A DNA stretch of 64,000 bases from Dichetophora obliterata (GCA_963920525.1 OY986436.1:25729818-25793817); one strand, 5' to 3'. Counted from the first letter of the stretch, positions 10,997 to 23,358 are shown. The notes: a model not told the origin generated them from the sequence alone. Numbers and translations are program-made.

Positions 10997-11120
10997 CAAG
11001 CTGGGGCCGAATCACAGCATTCGTGATCGAGTAAAATTGTACAAGATTGATAGGCACTTGTCTCGTCGAGCCCTGCGTAACTTTGCTCGATCACGGATGC
11101 TGAAGTTCGGCCCTTGGCTT
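10997..11120. mobile_element. short foldback MITE
   Basis: The left arm GGGCCGAATCACAGCATTCG and GTGATCGAG is repeated inverted on the right (CTCGATCACGGATGCTG, then TTCGGCCC), giving about 35-bp arms with few mismatches around a short centre. It has no coding capacity. Confidence 0.75.
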
Positions 11121-11225
11121 AGGGCCAGTTTTTTAGTACGAGCAAAGTACTAAAGTTTAGTCAAATTAAACCGAGCTAAATTTACCAATATTTTTACGTT
11201 TCAACTCGGTTTAGGCAAAAAAGAA
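11121..11225 (+). repeat. dispersed repeat shared with 21075-21170 (inverted)
   Basis: GGGCCAGTTTTTTAGTACGA, AGTCAAATTAAACC and TACGTTT...AACTCG occur here in this order and again on the opposite strand at 21075-21170. This is probably one end of a MITE family. It starts immediately next to the foldback at 10997-11120. Confidence 0.65.
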
Positions 11226-12261
11226 ATACACTATATGATTATTTAAGAATATTTAACTTCAACGAATATTACCATTTTTGGTAGAAAATTTTTGACTTGG
11301 CAAAATGGTAAATTCTTTATCGTTTTAGTAATTTTTTTGTACAAGTAAATTTTTTATTTAAATGTTCATTATTCCATTTAATATTTGCCCCTCAATATTT
11401 TTTTATTTATAATAGTTTTATGGTTCATTAGTTAAAAATATTTGAAACTAATTTTTTATTTCAATATAAAGCAAGCAATTTTCGAATCTTTTTTTTTCTT
11501 TTACGTTTGTAAAAAGGATATTTTTACAATCGCTTATACTGCAATAACTTACGGAGATAGACAAATTTGTCCCAAAAAAGAAAAATGCGCCTTTTTCTTA
11601 GCTTTGGTGTGATGACAATAGCTGAAGACTTGAAGTAATATTTTTGGTCTTTAATCATATTATTTTTTATTGCGAAATTAGATATTCCAACAAAATGGAT
11701 TTATTTTAATTTGGACCTAATTTTTTTTTTTTAAATGAAAACCAAAATATTTGTGTTATTACTGGTATGATTTGAGAGTGAAAAAATGAATGCTTACGGA
11801 GTACTTACGGAATACTTACCGAAGCGTGCTTTTCTTAACTTGTTTAATTGCCTTAACTTGTCAATTCATTGTCTATTTCTAAAAAGTTCTGATGACGTTG
11901 TCACAGATGTCATGTTCTTAATTCAAAAACCAGTTTTGCAATCTATTTGACAAATTCACATTCACTCCGTAAGTATTTAACTCTCCACTCTTAAATTATA
12001 GCAGTATGATGGATAATGTTTTGAGTTTTTTTTTTAAAAAACGACAAATTATTTTCAGATTTGAAATTAGAAGCCCTTATTACATACATATGTTTCAGAG
12101 ATCTGCAACGGATAGCTTTTTTGCGACTCTGAGTATATCCGAATATATTCTTTTCTACGAAGCTAGAATGCGGCGGCTCAAATAAATATGAGTATCCTAA
12201 GTCATGAGTCGGATCGGGAAAGATCGGCTTTTTTCGGTTCATAAATACTTATGGTTGTTGT
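11226..12261. other. AT-rich DNA without a gene
   Basis: No coding region was seen. The stretch at about 12085-12125 (TTCAGAGATCTGCAACGGAT) resembles, inverted, 19680-19730, which suggests a dispersed repeat. Confidence 0.4.
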
Positions 12262-13369
12262 CAGGGTTCGGACTTGGAAATTCGTAAATCGCAGTAAATT
12301 TTGAAAAAAAACGCAGTAAAACGAACTTTTTCGCAGTAGTTTTTTTGTTTTTTTTTTAATTTACAACCATGTACGTACATTTACTACTAATGTATGAACA
12401 TTTTATACTAATAACATAATATACACTTAACTATATACTTTATATTTGCATGTTGCAAAAACATATTTCTTACTGATTCAAAATATATTTGCCGTAGACA
12501 AATTCAATCACGGTCTTTAAAAATTGGCAAAAACTTATGTAGAACTTTAAAACAATTGTTGTTATTGCAATGACAGCTGCATCTGACAAATAACTTTCTT
12601 CTGTTTTAAAGCTTAGACCACAGTATATAGATGTAATTACAGATGGGCCCTTGAAACTGCATTTTCATAATCAACATCAATGCTTAAGGAAGAGTTGTCT
12701 AAAGTGGGACCGGTTTTGTTTTTTCATCATAATTTTTCACAATGAAATTATTTTCGAGAGCCAAATATATCAATGGATTGGCTAATAAAATGACTATCTT
12801 TTTGCTAAATACAGTGTTTAGTTTTGTTGGAAAGTTTCATTATATTTTTCCAAAAATCTAAAAGGCTTAAAATCGGCTCCAGAAATTGTTGTCTTCTAAC
12901 GTGGGACTCTATCACACATTCAATAAAATCACAGAAAGCGTAAAGTAATTGAAATGAAAACTCCAAATAATGAATATTTTTTTATTCAAAGAAATGTTTT
13001 TTCTGCATTTAAACAGAAAGCACTTTGAAATCGTGCTAAACCAAAAAAATAATGACAAAATTCACTGTCAAAAAATTTTTTCTGAAATTTTGTTTGTCCA
13101 AGTCCATATGAAAAGTTATGGCACTTCAAAGCTATACTGTCAATGTCAAAACATTGGTGATGCCTGTGGAAAATATCGGAGAGAAGTTCGAGTCCCACTT
13201 TAGACAACTCTCCCTAAATATTTCTAAAATATCACAAAAATAACCATAAAAAGGTTTGTGGCTAATAAATCGCAGTAGATTTAGAAAAACCGCAGTGACG
13301 CAGTAAAACCATAAATTTTGCTAAAAAGCGCAGTAGATCTACTGCAATTGCAGTAAAGTCCGAACACTG
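12262..13369. mobile_element. non-autonomous hAT-type element with perfect 8-bp TSD
   Basis: The ends are CAGGGTTCGGACTT (12262-12275) and, inverted, CAGTGTTCGGACTT (13356-13369). Both flanks are GTTGTTGT (12254-12261 and 13370-13377), a perfect 8-bp target duplication typical of hAT. Subterminal GCAGTAAA/GCAGTAGA repeats lie inside both ends, as expected for transposase binding sites. No intact transposase is encoded; the small ORFs inside belong to a nested element. Confidence 0.85.
12692..13210. mobile_element. DNA element nested in the hAT-type element
   Basis: A perfect 19-bp inverted repeat, GAGTTGTCTAAAGTGGGAC, is found at 12692-12710 and 13192-13210. The similarity extends outwards imperfectly (TTAAGGA / TTTAGGG), so the true ends may be about 12683 and 13219. 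It lies wholly inside the hAT-type element. Opposite-strand ORFs of about 75 codons mirror each other and are not convincing genes. Confidence 0.65.
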
Positions 13370-13377
13370 GTTGTTGT

Positions 13378-14371
13378 CGTCTTGTTGATACGTATCCTAC
13401 TTGCCGAACTCGGCTCATCTGCCACAGATATGAAAGAGAGCGCAGTAGAGCACAGCAGTAAATAGTGAGCGAGTTTTTTGTATTTGTGTTGTGCTTTTTT
13501 TTCCTAAGCATATCTAAATGCTGAATAACAGATGTGTTATTCTTGTGTTGCTTTTTGTTTTTATCTTACACAGTGAAAGCTGCGCATGAGGTAAAGTTGT
13601 TGAGGCTTAAAAATAATACGCAGTTTCGCTAGTATCGTAAGTGTCATTCTTTTTCTGCAATCAGCAATTATTATTAAATTTGTAAAGTATTTTATTTTTT
13701 ATTTTGCTGTAACCTTAAGCTACCAAATCACAAGCGCATAATTTCTATTAAACTTCTATTGCGTGTGTTAACGCACAAGAAGCAAACAGACACGTACTCC
13801 GCACAGTGGTTAAGACCCATACAAAAGTTGTCAATAAATAGAAGGACTCATCGTAAACCAATTAAATTTGTGTATTATTTGGAATTTGCTTTATTAGAAT
13901 ACACACAAAAATATTTTTTAATCCGCCCCGAATCACGCCTACCTCCCATACAACACAAATATTTAAAACACAATACAAGAACCATTCTGTTAGAAATCTT
14001 CAATATATGTCTAACATAAAAAAAGTATTTTTTACCACGCCCACCTCACATACGAGATTTTCCACTTCATGTGTTTTTCCCAATTCCAACTTCAATGAAG
14101 CGCAGCATCTAAACTGTTTAAAATAGTGGTTTATAGTATTCAAAGATATTATTTGTTTGCTTTTTATAAAAACAGAAAAAGAAATCATCAAAAAAAAAAG
14201 CTTATCGTTTCGTTTTTATTCCAAAAAAAAAGGAGTGAACCTCATGCTTTTTGCCACAAATTGGCACTGGTTGTAAATGTGATACTATCAACAGTTAAAA
14301 AAGATAATAGCATACTTTTAGCATTGTGATGAAGTGAGCACAGATCGTGTAGCATAAAAACATGGCTTGCA
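13378..14371. other. DNA without a recognised gene
   Basis: The small ORFs show no domains. TTTCGCTAGTATCGTAAG near 13626 is nearly the same as the terminal motif of the foldback family at 61.77-62.53 kb, so a fragment of that family sits here. Confidence 0.4.
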
Positions 14372-14786
14372 TACACGGAGAAAACTGTTTGCTAAATTAG
14401 TATTGTGGTTAAGCAAAACTTGCGCATGATTCTCAGTCACTTCAAAATTATGCTAAATTTCAGCAAAAACTAATCAAAATGTACTATTTCAATTTATAAT
14501 AACTAAGCAAATATTTGCTTGAATTAAATAAAAATTTGCTATTCCAATTTATAATAACTAAGCACATATTTGCTTGAATTAGGTAAAAATTTGATTTTTG
14601 CTTTTTAATAACTTAGCAAAATTTTGCTTGAATTTAATCAAAATTTTGCTTTTTTCTAAATACACGAGGAATGATTACAATTTAGCAATCTTTTTCTTAA
14701 ATCACATTGTGATTGAGCAAAGTTTTGCTGATTTGCTTTTAAGTAAAGCAATTGCTTGATTCTAGCAAATTAATTTTCTCCGTGTA
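14372..14786. mobile_element. MITE with internal minisatellite
   Basis: Terminal inverted repeats TACACGGAGAAAA (14372-14384) and TTTTCTCCGTGTA (14774-14786). The interior contains three to four units of about 55-58 bp with TAATAACTAAGCAAATATTTG then CTTGAATTAA in each. A lone copy of one end (TTTTCTCCGTGTA) occurs at about 52687-52699. Confidence 0.75.
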
Positions 14787-15765
14787 CGTATTCTAATTCT
14801 GTTTTTTAGAATCAAAGAATATGTATTTCACTTTCAGCTAATTGAAAATGTTTGAGGAACATTTCTTGACAAGGGAATTTGAATATTTGAATAGTTGTGA
14901 AAGCATTTTATTGCTAAATTCATTAAAATGATTCATAGTCAGCTTTAAGATAATGTGAATAATTTTAACTTTATACATATCACATTACTGTTTTACTAAT
15001 TCAATTTAATTGTAGTTATTTAAAAAATATTTACTATATATTAACATAGCAAATTAATAGACTGAGAAACACACTATAGAATACTTAAGTACTCTGTAAT
15101 AGTATTGCAAAAGAAAAATTATAACATTTTAAACCATTTATCGTATTTAGTAAGTAAATGATTTTACTATTTACATTAAAAATTTAACGGTTTTAAATAA
15201 AAAAATATACATATATATTAATATGCCGCACTTTCGTAAGAAGTGATCGTTTAATCAAGAAATGTCTAAAAGCATACCAAGGAAAATGACTATAGCAAAA
15301 ACCTTGAGACTAAAAAAATATATATTTTCTTCGAAACGCATTTAGTTTTTACCAAATGTTGTTCAAGGACGCAAAAAATTCTGTCAGTTTTTTTTAATCG
15401 CTCAACTTAAAGTCCAATAAAAGCATTTCTTTATTTAAAATATCGTCGACATCTGAAGATCATTATGCTTTATTCTGCAAAAAAATAAATTTAAGTTTTT
15501 TTGTCATATCATCTTTGCATAAGAAAATTATTGCAAACATAAAAAAAGATTTTCAAGTATGCAAAAAACTTTTTCAATAATGCTTTTTGTACTTAAAAAA
15601 ACCAGAGTGCAATACATTTTCTCAATTGTCTGTAATAACTCTTGCAAAGTATCAATATTTTACGAAATTTTTTCAACATTTTTACATCATTCGTATTTTA
15701 AGGCGTCTACACAGAAAACCTATATATATTTCTGATAACTAGTTTGGAATCATGCTAATTAGAAT
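14787..15765. other. AT-rich DNA without a gene
   Basis: Only AT-rich sequence with short homopolymer runs was seen. No ORF with recognisable features. Confidence 0.4.
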
Positions 15766-16109
15766 ATTCGTAAAAATCGCAAAGAAAAAAAATTCACAAA
15801 AATTAGAAGAAGAACTTAGCAACTTCGTGTCACTTGAAATGGATGATGACGCTGATGAGTGCTTTCGTACCTCTTAAGAGCTGCCAACTTAGTAGAAAAC
15901 TTATTTTTATGTATTTAAAATTATTTTCAATATACTATGAAATTACATTAATTTTAAGTAATCATTTTAATCTTTATTTATTTTCACTACCTTCATCCTA
16001 TTCTTTCTCTGAAAAATTCTTCAACATAAGCTGTTTATTTATCAATTGTGTTGTGATTTAAAGATGTTTTTAGTATGTTTGGTGTTTTTCCTTGTATTGG
16101 TTCCCTGTT

Positions 16110-18302
16110 ATGGGTGATGTGAATAATTACTGTAGTGGCGTTGATAATAAGGTTCTTGTAGAAGTGTTGTGCGGAAGGCATTCTGGTCTTAAAGTTGTGC
16201 AATTTAATGCTAGAAGTTTAAATTCTGTAAAATTAGACTATATGAAATATGTTTTTGAGGATTCGTCTGTTGATGTTGTATGTGTAACTGAAACCTGGCT
16301 TTGTTCCGATGTGCTAGATGCGGTTTATAATATGAAAAGCTTTACTCTGTTTAGAAACGATGGACTTGATAAGAGGGGCGGTGGCATTATCGTCTACTGC
16401 AGAAGTTCTTTAAATCCTAAATTTATAAATAAGTCAACTCGAAGCTCTGTCGAACATCTAAATTTATGCGTATCTGATAATAGCATAAAAGTTTTTCTGA
16501 CTTGTGTATATAATCCTATTAAAAGCAATAGTCTTGATGCGTATTTTTCTGAAATATCAGGTTTATCTATCGATTTTAATTATTTTGTTATATGTGGCGA
16601 CTTTAATGTTAATCGTTTATGTAATGATAGCCTAAGTAGATCATTGTATGAAAATCTATCGTCTGTCGGTCTGTCAATTGTAAACGATACCATTCCCACG
16701 CGTTATTCTTCTAATGATTGTCCTAGTCTGCTTGATTATTTTATAGTATCAGATGTCTCAACCGTTCTACTGTTTGACCAGATTTACTTTATATCTGATC
16801 ATGACCTCATTTTTTGTACAATCGATATTAACCTGTTGCATGGAGCCGTGTCAAACACGTTTTCTTACCCTGATTTTAAGTCTATTGACTATCCGTCTTT
16901 ATATCGTGATGTACTTTTGACCGAATGGAATGAGGTTTGGTTTTATCCGTCTATTAATGAAAAACTGCGGTTTTTTACTAATACAGTTAATGATATTTTT
17001 GCTAAACATGTACCTGTCAAGTCGGTCACTATGAAAAATGCAGCATGCCCTTGGTTCACAAGTAAAGTTCAACATGCTATAAAGAAGCGAAACAAGTTGC
17101 GAAGTGCATGGAAAAAAACACCCTCTCCAGAGAATTGGGAAAACTACAAGTGTGCAAGAAATGACTCAGTGTCAATTATAAAACAGTCCAAAATACGTTA
17201 TTGTTCCACTAAACTGAAGGCATCTCTACCATCAAAGGTTCTATGGAGAAACTTAAAAAATTTTGGCATTGGTAAAAGTAAAACTTTTGACTGTCAGGTT
17301 GATCCTGACGTTCTAAATGATTATTTTCTTTCCAACACACATTCTCTACAAAACGCAACACCTGAATTTACTGACCATTCAACCCTACAACGCTTTCAGT
17401 TTTCCATGGTGACAGAAGATGACGTAGCAAGGTCTGTAATGAAAATTAAATCGAATGCGGTTGGCGCTGATGGCATCAATATAAAATTTGTTAGAATTAT
17501 CTTACCTTATATTTTGAGTCCTCTTACCCACATAATCAACCATTGCTTTACCACATCTTCCTTTCCTGATTCTTGGAAAGCCGCTGAAATAACGCCTGTA
17601 GCGAAAAAATCTGCAGCTTGTGAACCTAAAGATTTCAGACCAATAAGTATCCTGTCGTCCTTATCGAAAGTTATTGAAGCAATCATGGCTGAGCAAATAT
17701 CGTCATTTTTATCCCAAAATAATCTTTTGTCTCCACTTCAATCAGGGTTTCGTGCAGGTCATAGTTGCTCAACAGCTACACTTAAAGTTTTGGATGACAT
17801 TAGGACTTTTTATGATGATGGCCGAGTAACTCTACTTTGTCTGCTTGATTTTTCGAAAGCATTCGACACCGTTAATCATGCACTTCTTTGTCACAAACTC
17901 AAAAACTTATATGGATTTTGTAACGATGCCGTCGATCTGTTGAAGAGTTATTTAATGGGAAGAGTACAAAAAGTAAAAGTTGGCTCCTGCTTTTCACAGC
18001 AAAAGTTGGTCTGCAGTGGTGTCCCCCAAGGGTCGGTTCTTGGCCCGCTTCTTTTTTCAGTTTTTATCAATGACATTTTCAATAGTTGCACATACGCGTC
18101 GTTGCATGCTTACGCTGATGATGTCCAATTATACCTATCTGGCAAAACAAACCTTTTGGAAGATTTGGTATGCAAGCTAAATGAAGATCTGTTCTGTATA
18201 AACCAGTGGGCCATTCAAAATTGTCTTCAGCTAAATGCCCTTAAATCATTTGTATTGCCCATTTCTATTGGTTTCTATTGGCAATTGGTGAAAAAAGCCT
18301 AA
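16110..18302 (+). pseudogene. LINE ORF2 copy A: endonuclease and reverse transcriptase
   Basis: The first ATG of this frame is 16110. It encodes an apurinic-type endonuclease (VVQFNARSLNS, CVTETWL, RNDG...RGGGI, ICGDFNVN, and ISDHDLI near the end). The reverse transcriptase follows, with FRPISILSSLSKV, SGFRAGHSCSTATLK, LLDFSKAFD, GVPQGSVLGPLLFS and HAYADDVQLY. These blocks fit the CR1/L2/Kiri side of the LINE tree better than Jockey, though clade placement needs a tree. The frame is lost at about 18260-18300, where copies B and C have some 15 more codons. The C-terminal part continues in another frame. Confidence 0.85.
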
Positions 18303-18910
18303 AACTTGTCAGCAGTGTTCGAAGTCTTGGATTCAATATTAATTCCTCTCTCACGTGCACAGATCATGTCAATGATGTGGTCCGTAAAATATATTTCATA
18401 CTACGCAATCTAAGGCTGTCAGCCGAGTATACACCAATTAATACAAGACGCAAGCTTGTTGTTCAACTGGTCGTTCCCATAATCACGTATGCTGAGCTTG
18501 TCTACAGTAAGTTAGATTCGCAGTCACAACACAAATTACAAGTTGCTTTTAATCATGCTACACGCTATGTATATGGGCTCCGTAAATATGATCACTTAAG
18601 TACATTTAGAAATGGTATACTTGGCTGTAGTATAATAAGATACCTCAATGCCAGAAATTGCATTTTTTTGCACAAACTTATTCTATTAAAAAAACCAAAC
18701 TATCTGTTTGAAAAATTGCAAATTGGTCAGTCGTCAAGAAGTCAAATTCTTATTATACCAGGTTATAATTTTCTAAACTCCACAAGACTCTTTTTTATTA
18801 ACGCTGTAAGACTATGGAACTCATTACCGAGTCATTTAAAATCTATAAAGGCAAAGGGAAAATTCAAACTAGCCATTTTGGAACATTTTTCATCACAGAG
18901 CACTTCATAA
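18278..18910 (+). pseudogene. LINE ORF2 copy A, C-terminal part in another frame
   Basis: This continues ORF2 after the frameshift. KSLKLVSSVRSLGFNINSSL and TCTDHVNDVVRKIYF match the same region of copies B and C. It ends with the conserved FINAVRLWNSLPSHLKS block typical of LINE C-termini. The duplicated TTTCTATTGG at the junction suggests a small deletion by slippage. Confidence 0.85.
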
Positions 18911-19166
18911 ATAAATAAATAAACAGACCTCCTTTCTTTCCCTCCTTTTACTATCCTTTTCTCTTCTTTTTCTATATTTATTTTCTTTTATTCAATTAAT
19001 AATTTTCACATACGTTAATAATTATACCTATGATAATTTTCAATGTTAACTTAATATTAGATATTTTCAATGTTCTAATTGTAACTCGTCTTCAACCTTT
19101 GTACTATAAAAGAACATAGTTCTTATTGTACACTAATAAATAAAGGCAAAATAAAAAAAAATAAAT

Positions 19167-19904
19167 AAATATAAGAAGTTATCAGTTTGGTATTTATTTC
19201 CAACTTTCAACCACTGTGCGCCTTTTGATTTTGTTTTATTTTTGTTTATTTCTAACAAACCAAAATCACAAGCGTTGTTATTGTTTTTTTTTCCATAGAG
19301 TGCAACAATAAAATACCAAGAACGAGTTTTTGAGAAAAAACAAACAAAAAATGAGAGCTCACATGGCCTGCAGACAAGTACTTACGAAAAGTGCATACGC
19401 AAAAAAAAAACCAATTAACGCTAAGAGACGTTGGCAGAGAAGGAGCAGTACTCAGAGTACACTCAAAATACATTCGGATCGAGCGCCTTTGTAATAAACT
19501 GACTCAACGTACTCATTGAAAACGGCTCGAAGTGGATCGGATCACGCCGCTCTCGGATATGAAAATGTACTTATACCCGAAAAAATGCTAATGAGCCGAA
19601 TGCCTATAAGTATTTTACACATATTATTAAGTATGGATAGAGTTGAAAACAGCACAACACTCGGGTATGATTTGAGTATCCGAATTCTGTCGGATACTAA
19701 TTGCAGGTCTCTGATATGTTTCACTAGTGAAAAAACTTTTTAGCTAAAAGTACATTATTAAGTAATTATTCCGAAAAAATAAAAGCTGCCCTTAAGATTT
19801 TTGTAGGGACGACATAAAAACCTATAAATTTTAACTCCAAGTATTATATTTCCAAAATCCGAAATTTCTATATTACCACTGATCTCAAATTTTTTTATTT
19901 ATTA
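19167..19904. other. DNA without a recognised gene
   Basis: ORFs here have no domain. The 19660-19730 stretch is weakly related, inverted, to about 12085-12125. Confidence 0.35.
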
Positions 19905-20256
19905 GATGGTTATACTGAAAATGTTGTCACTCAATGGAAGCTTCTAAGGCTTTCTAACCTTGAAGTTAGCATTGATTATGATGTTATAGATTTTTTAAAT
20001 AAAGTTTGAATTTAAAAAAAAAACGCATGGGAGAAAGGTTAAGGATTTAACAGGGATTGTTTTCAATTTAGTGTCGCTACTTCACAGCTTGGCTGCAGCA
20101 GAAAGAAAGTTTTCTGAATTTGCATTTATTAGCACGAAGCTTCGAAATAAGTTACATTTCAGAACCATCAATAGCAATATGCTGTCCAAAGAACTTTGCG
20201 AAGTAAAAAATAAGCCTCATTATGTGTGGTTGAAGAAAAAACGATTTTTAGATTAA
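19905..20256 (+). pseudogene. hAT transposase remnant, C-terminal domain
   Basis: A first frame (DGYTENVVTQWKLLRLSNLE) ends in a stop at about 20009. A second frame runs from about 20030 through LVSLLHSLAAAERKFSEFAF and STKLRNKLHFRTINSNMLSK to a stop at 20254-20256. The H-S-x-A-A-A-E-R-x-F-S motif is the hAT dimerisation signature and is close to the remnant at 6373-6575. No N-terminal or catalytic part was seen. Confidence 0.65.
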
Positions 20257-21074
20257 ACTTTTATTTTAATTAATTTATTTAAACTTTATAATATATAGGA
20301 TTTAATAAGTTCCTATTTATTTTTAACACAAAGAGGCAAATACTTCTAAAATATTTAAAAAAATTTAATTAACCTTTAACTTTGTAGGTGAATTTTTTTG
20401 ACATGGGCGTGGTGGTAAATTTGACCCCATTTTGATTTAACTAAAGAATTCTAATAAAAACGGGTTTTTTGTTTAAAACCAAGTGTTAATATTTTTGCTT
20501 AAAATAAAGACAATTTTCAATTTGTTTTTTTTTAAGTTAACAAAGATGGGACTTTGTTTAACTAGCCTTCTGTTAAAGACGACAAAAATATTTAAAGAGG
20601 TGGTAAAATTTAAACCACCTCCACAGTTAAAGGTAAATACATTTTTGTTCGGTTTGAATGGCAAAGTCATATATTAAAACTTGATACAGTTGATCTTCCC
20701 TCTATGTTCTCCCTTTAAGTGTATTTACATCACCTTATAATGATTTTCCATACAGTGAATCTTTCTCTACAATGAACAACTTTTGCAGCTGCAAATTGAT
20801 AAATAATGAATTTTTTCTAACCATTTTCTGTTACGTATATTGATGTCACTGTGAGGAAAAGAAAAGTAAAACATTATTAGGGGATGCCCAAAAGTTGAAA
20901 ATAACTACAGAAAAATAAAAATTAGAAAGTACTATCTCTAGCAATTTTGTCAGTAGTTGACTGTGTTCAGTGAACGAAGTTGTGGAAAGTTGTGGAGTTC
21001 AGGTTATCCCAGGTATTTATTTTATAATTTATGTACGTACTCATGTTCATATTATGATGCAATTGTTAAAGTAT
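20257..21074. other. DNA without a gene
   Basis: No gene was seen. A short perfect stem (GGTGG...AAATTT...CCACC) lies at about 20600-20622. The ORFs on the two strands at 20473-20677 mirror each other. Confidence 0.4.
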
Positions 21075-21170
21075 CTCGTTAAAACGAGTTTAAACGTACA
21101 ATTTTGGTGAGTTAAGCTAGGTTTAATTTGACTTAAGTTTAAGCTCGTACTGAAAAACAGGCCCTTAAAG
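21075..21170 (-). repeat. dispersed repeat, inverted copy of 11121-11225
   Basis: On the minus strand this reads GGGCCTGTTTTTCAGTACGA, then AAGTCAAATTAAACC, in the same order as 11121-11225. It is probably a MITE end. Confidence 0.65.
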
Positions 21171-22148
21171 TTCATTTGAAATAATTTTACACTCCCTCAT
21201 CCAATGAATTTGAAGCTTTGAGACAATACTAAATTCTACTATAATTGCTTGAACAAATTTTCAAAAAAAAAAAAAAAAAAACCATGCGGGAATTCACAAA
21301 GTACCATCAGATACTCAAATGTATATGCACTTTAAACAGATAGAAAATCAAACATCACGCGCTCAAGTGCGATTTTCTAATTGCCAGGGTTAATGCAAAC
21401 AAAAAACCTGAATTCTAATGTATTTACAGTATCTACAGATATTGTAAAAGAACAACTTCAAGCCTAGTGGTCAAGGCTAACAACAAGTTCAACAAGATAT
21501 TATTTGTGCTAGTAATTTTAACTAATGAAAATTTTATACTCAAAAATTCTTAGCACTTAAGTCTGGTTCCGTTCAATTGAAAATGCAAACATTTACTAGT
21601 TGGCAGTTGGTAAATAGCTGTGGTTATGGGTGTCGGCAGGAGAGGGACTACTTTAGCAAAAGAAAAAAAAAATCCTATATAATTGTGAAAAAATAGTCTT
21701 TGTTGCCAAGTATTGTTTTTTTTTATGCAAAACGGCAATTGTGATGTTTTAAAAAATTTTTAACAAACAGCGCTCAATTACATTCTCAATCGACGTAAAA
21801 GTTAAATTTGTTTGAATATTTTCATTTCAGTTTATGTAAAAGAACAACAATTTTGAACGAACAAATAGATAAACATGACATAAGCACGTATTTATCTTTC
21901 TTGAATTTTGAACAATTCCTTACAACTAATGTATTTGTAAAGGAATACATTACAAAAAGAAAATCCACTTTTGAAAATAGTTATATTTTCATTAATATTT
22001 CAATAATATGATTTATTGCAAAATCGAATGCCTTGTTCAAGAACATAATCGGAATGAACTTGAGATTTTTCTATATGCAAAGAGACATGCATAACAGAAA
22101 ATTTAGAACATTTTAGTTACATGAAATACTTTACATTACATTAAATAC
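21171..22148. other. DNA without a recognised gene
   Basis: AT-rich sequence with an A-run at about 21266-21284. The small ORFs have no features. Confidence 0.35.
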
Positions 22149-22180
22149 AGTGGCGGAACCAGGGAGAAATTTGGGGGGTT
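22149..22180 (+). mobile_element. hAT-type terminus interrupted by the mariner
   Basis: CAGTGGCGGAACCAGGG followed by a G-run resembles a hAT terminal inverted repeat. A mariner element starts 5 bp further on, so the mariner seems to have landed in or beside a hAT end. The other hAT end was not identified. Confidence 0.4.
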
Positions 22181-22184
22181 AATA

Positions 22185-23356
22185 AAGGGTGGTTAAATTT
22201 TAAGGGCCGATGTTGAATGTGAACCACACCTAAACGTCAAGTTTTTTTCTGCATTTCATTTGACATTTCTCAATTTCAGACTAATTCAATTTGAACCATG
22301 GAAAGATACACAATCGAGCAACGCCTAAAAGTTATTCAGGCTTATTATGAAAATGGACGTTCAAATCAAAATGCATATCGTGCACTTCGTGATTTTTCCG
22401 GTCAATTTAATCGTCCAAATGTGCGTACAATCGGATATATCGCTCAAAAATTTGAGCAAACCGGATCTGTGGGAGATGTAAAAACACCAACAATTGCGCC
22501 TCTCACGCTCGTCGTTGATGAACATTATGCACAAAGACTTGCATTTACACGCATACAAGGTTCAATTGACTCAAGAACTAAAGCCTCTTGACCATTTCAA
22601 GCGTCGTCAATGGTCAGAATGGTGACAAGAAATGGCAACAGTGGATGATAAATTTTCGAAGAAAACCATCTTCAGCGATGAGGCATATTTTCACCTCAGT
22701 GGATTCGTCAATAAGCAGAATTGCCGTATTTGGGCGAATGATAATCAAAGAGTGATTGTCGAAAAACCATGCATCCACAAAGAGTGACTGTTTGGTGCGG
22801 TTTATGGGCTGGCGGCATCATCGGGCCGTATTTTTCCAAATGAGGCCGGTCAGGTAGTTACTGGAAGATATGGCCCAAATTGGAAGATATGGATGTGGAC
22901 GATATGTGGTTTCGACAGGACGGTGCCACTTGCCGCACAGCTAACGAAACAATGGCTCTTTTGCGCGACAAATTCAATGGCCGTGTTATCTCACATGGTG
23001 GTGATGTCAATTGGCCGCCAAGATCATGTGATTTGACACCGTTGGACTTCTTTCTTTGGGGTTATTTAAAAGAAAAGGTGTACGTCGATAAGCCAGCAAC
23101 AATTCAAGAGCTAAAGGATGAGATAATTCGGCACATTAACGGCATAGAACTTCAATTATGCCTCAGCGTCATCAAAAATTTGGACCATCGGATGGAGGTG
23201 TGCTGCCGAGGTCGCGGCGGCCATTTGGCCGATATTTTGTGCCAAACATAATTGAACCATACCAATATTATCACATTAAAAAGAAATGACAATAATTTCT
23301 TAAAAAATTTGTATTTTATTCAAAATCAACATCGGCCCTTAAATTTAACCACCCTT
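22185..23356 (+). mobile_element. rosa-type (DD41D) mariner element, 1172 bp
   Basis: Terminal inverted repeats begin AAGGGTGGTTAAATTT on both sides and extend through AAGGGCCGATGTTGA with one indel. The flanks are TA (22183-22184 and 23357-23358), the mandatory Tc1/mariner target duplication. The transposase inside is decayed. The spacing between the second and third catalytic aspartates is 41 residues, which is the signature of the rosa/DD41D group of mariners. Confidence 0.85.
22298..23251 (+). pseudogene. DD41D mariner transposase, decayed
   Basis: The ATG at 22298 starts MERYTIEQRLKVIQAYYENG, the N-terminal helix-turn-helix. The frame ends at 22591 after a deletion. The next piece, in another frame, has IFSDEAYFHLSGFVNKQNC with the first catalytic Asp. 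The last piece (22880-23251) has WFRQDGATCRT (second Asp) and RSCDLTPLDFFLWGYLK (third Asp). Counting between the second and third Asp gives 41 intervening residues. At least two frameshifts and an internal deletion make it inactive. It would cut and paste DNA at TA sites if intact. Confidence 0.85.
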
Positions 23357-23358
23357 TA

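Larger units (their letters stand above)
15766..19166 (+). mobile_element. CR1/L2/Kiri-like LINE, copy A
   Basis: The frame 15790-15879 (KLEEELSNFVSLEMDDDADE, stop) may be the tail of ORF1. ORF2 (endonuclease plus reverse transcriptase) follows, and then a pyrimidine-rich 3' UTR (18929-18995) and an A/T-rich tail at about 19130-19166. The same 3' UTR character appears in copies B and C. The element is probably 5'-truncated. A frameshift near 18290 inactivates it. Confidence 0.75.
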
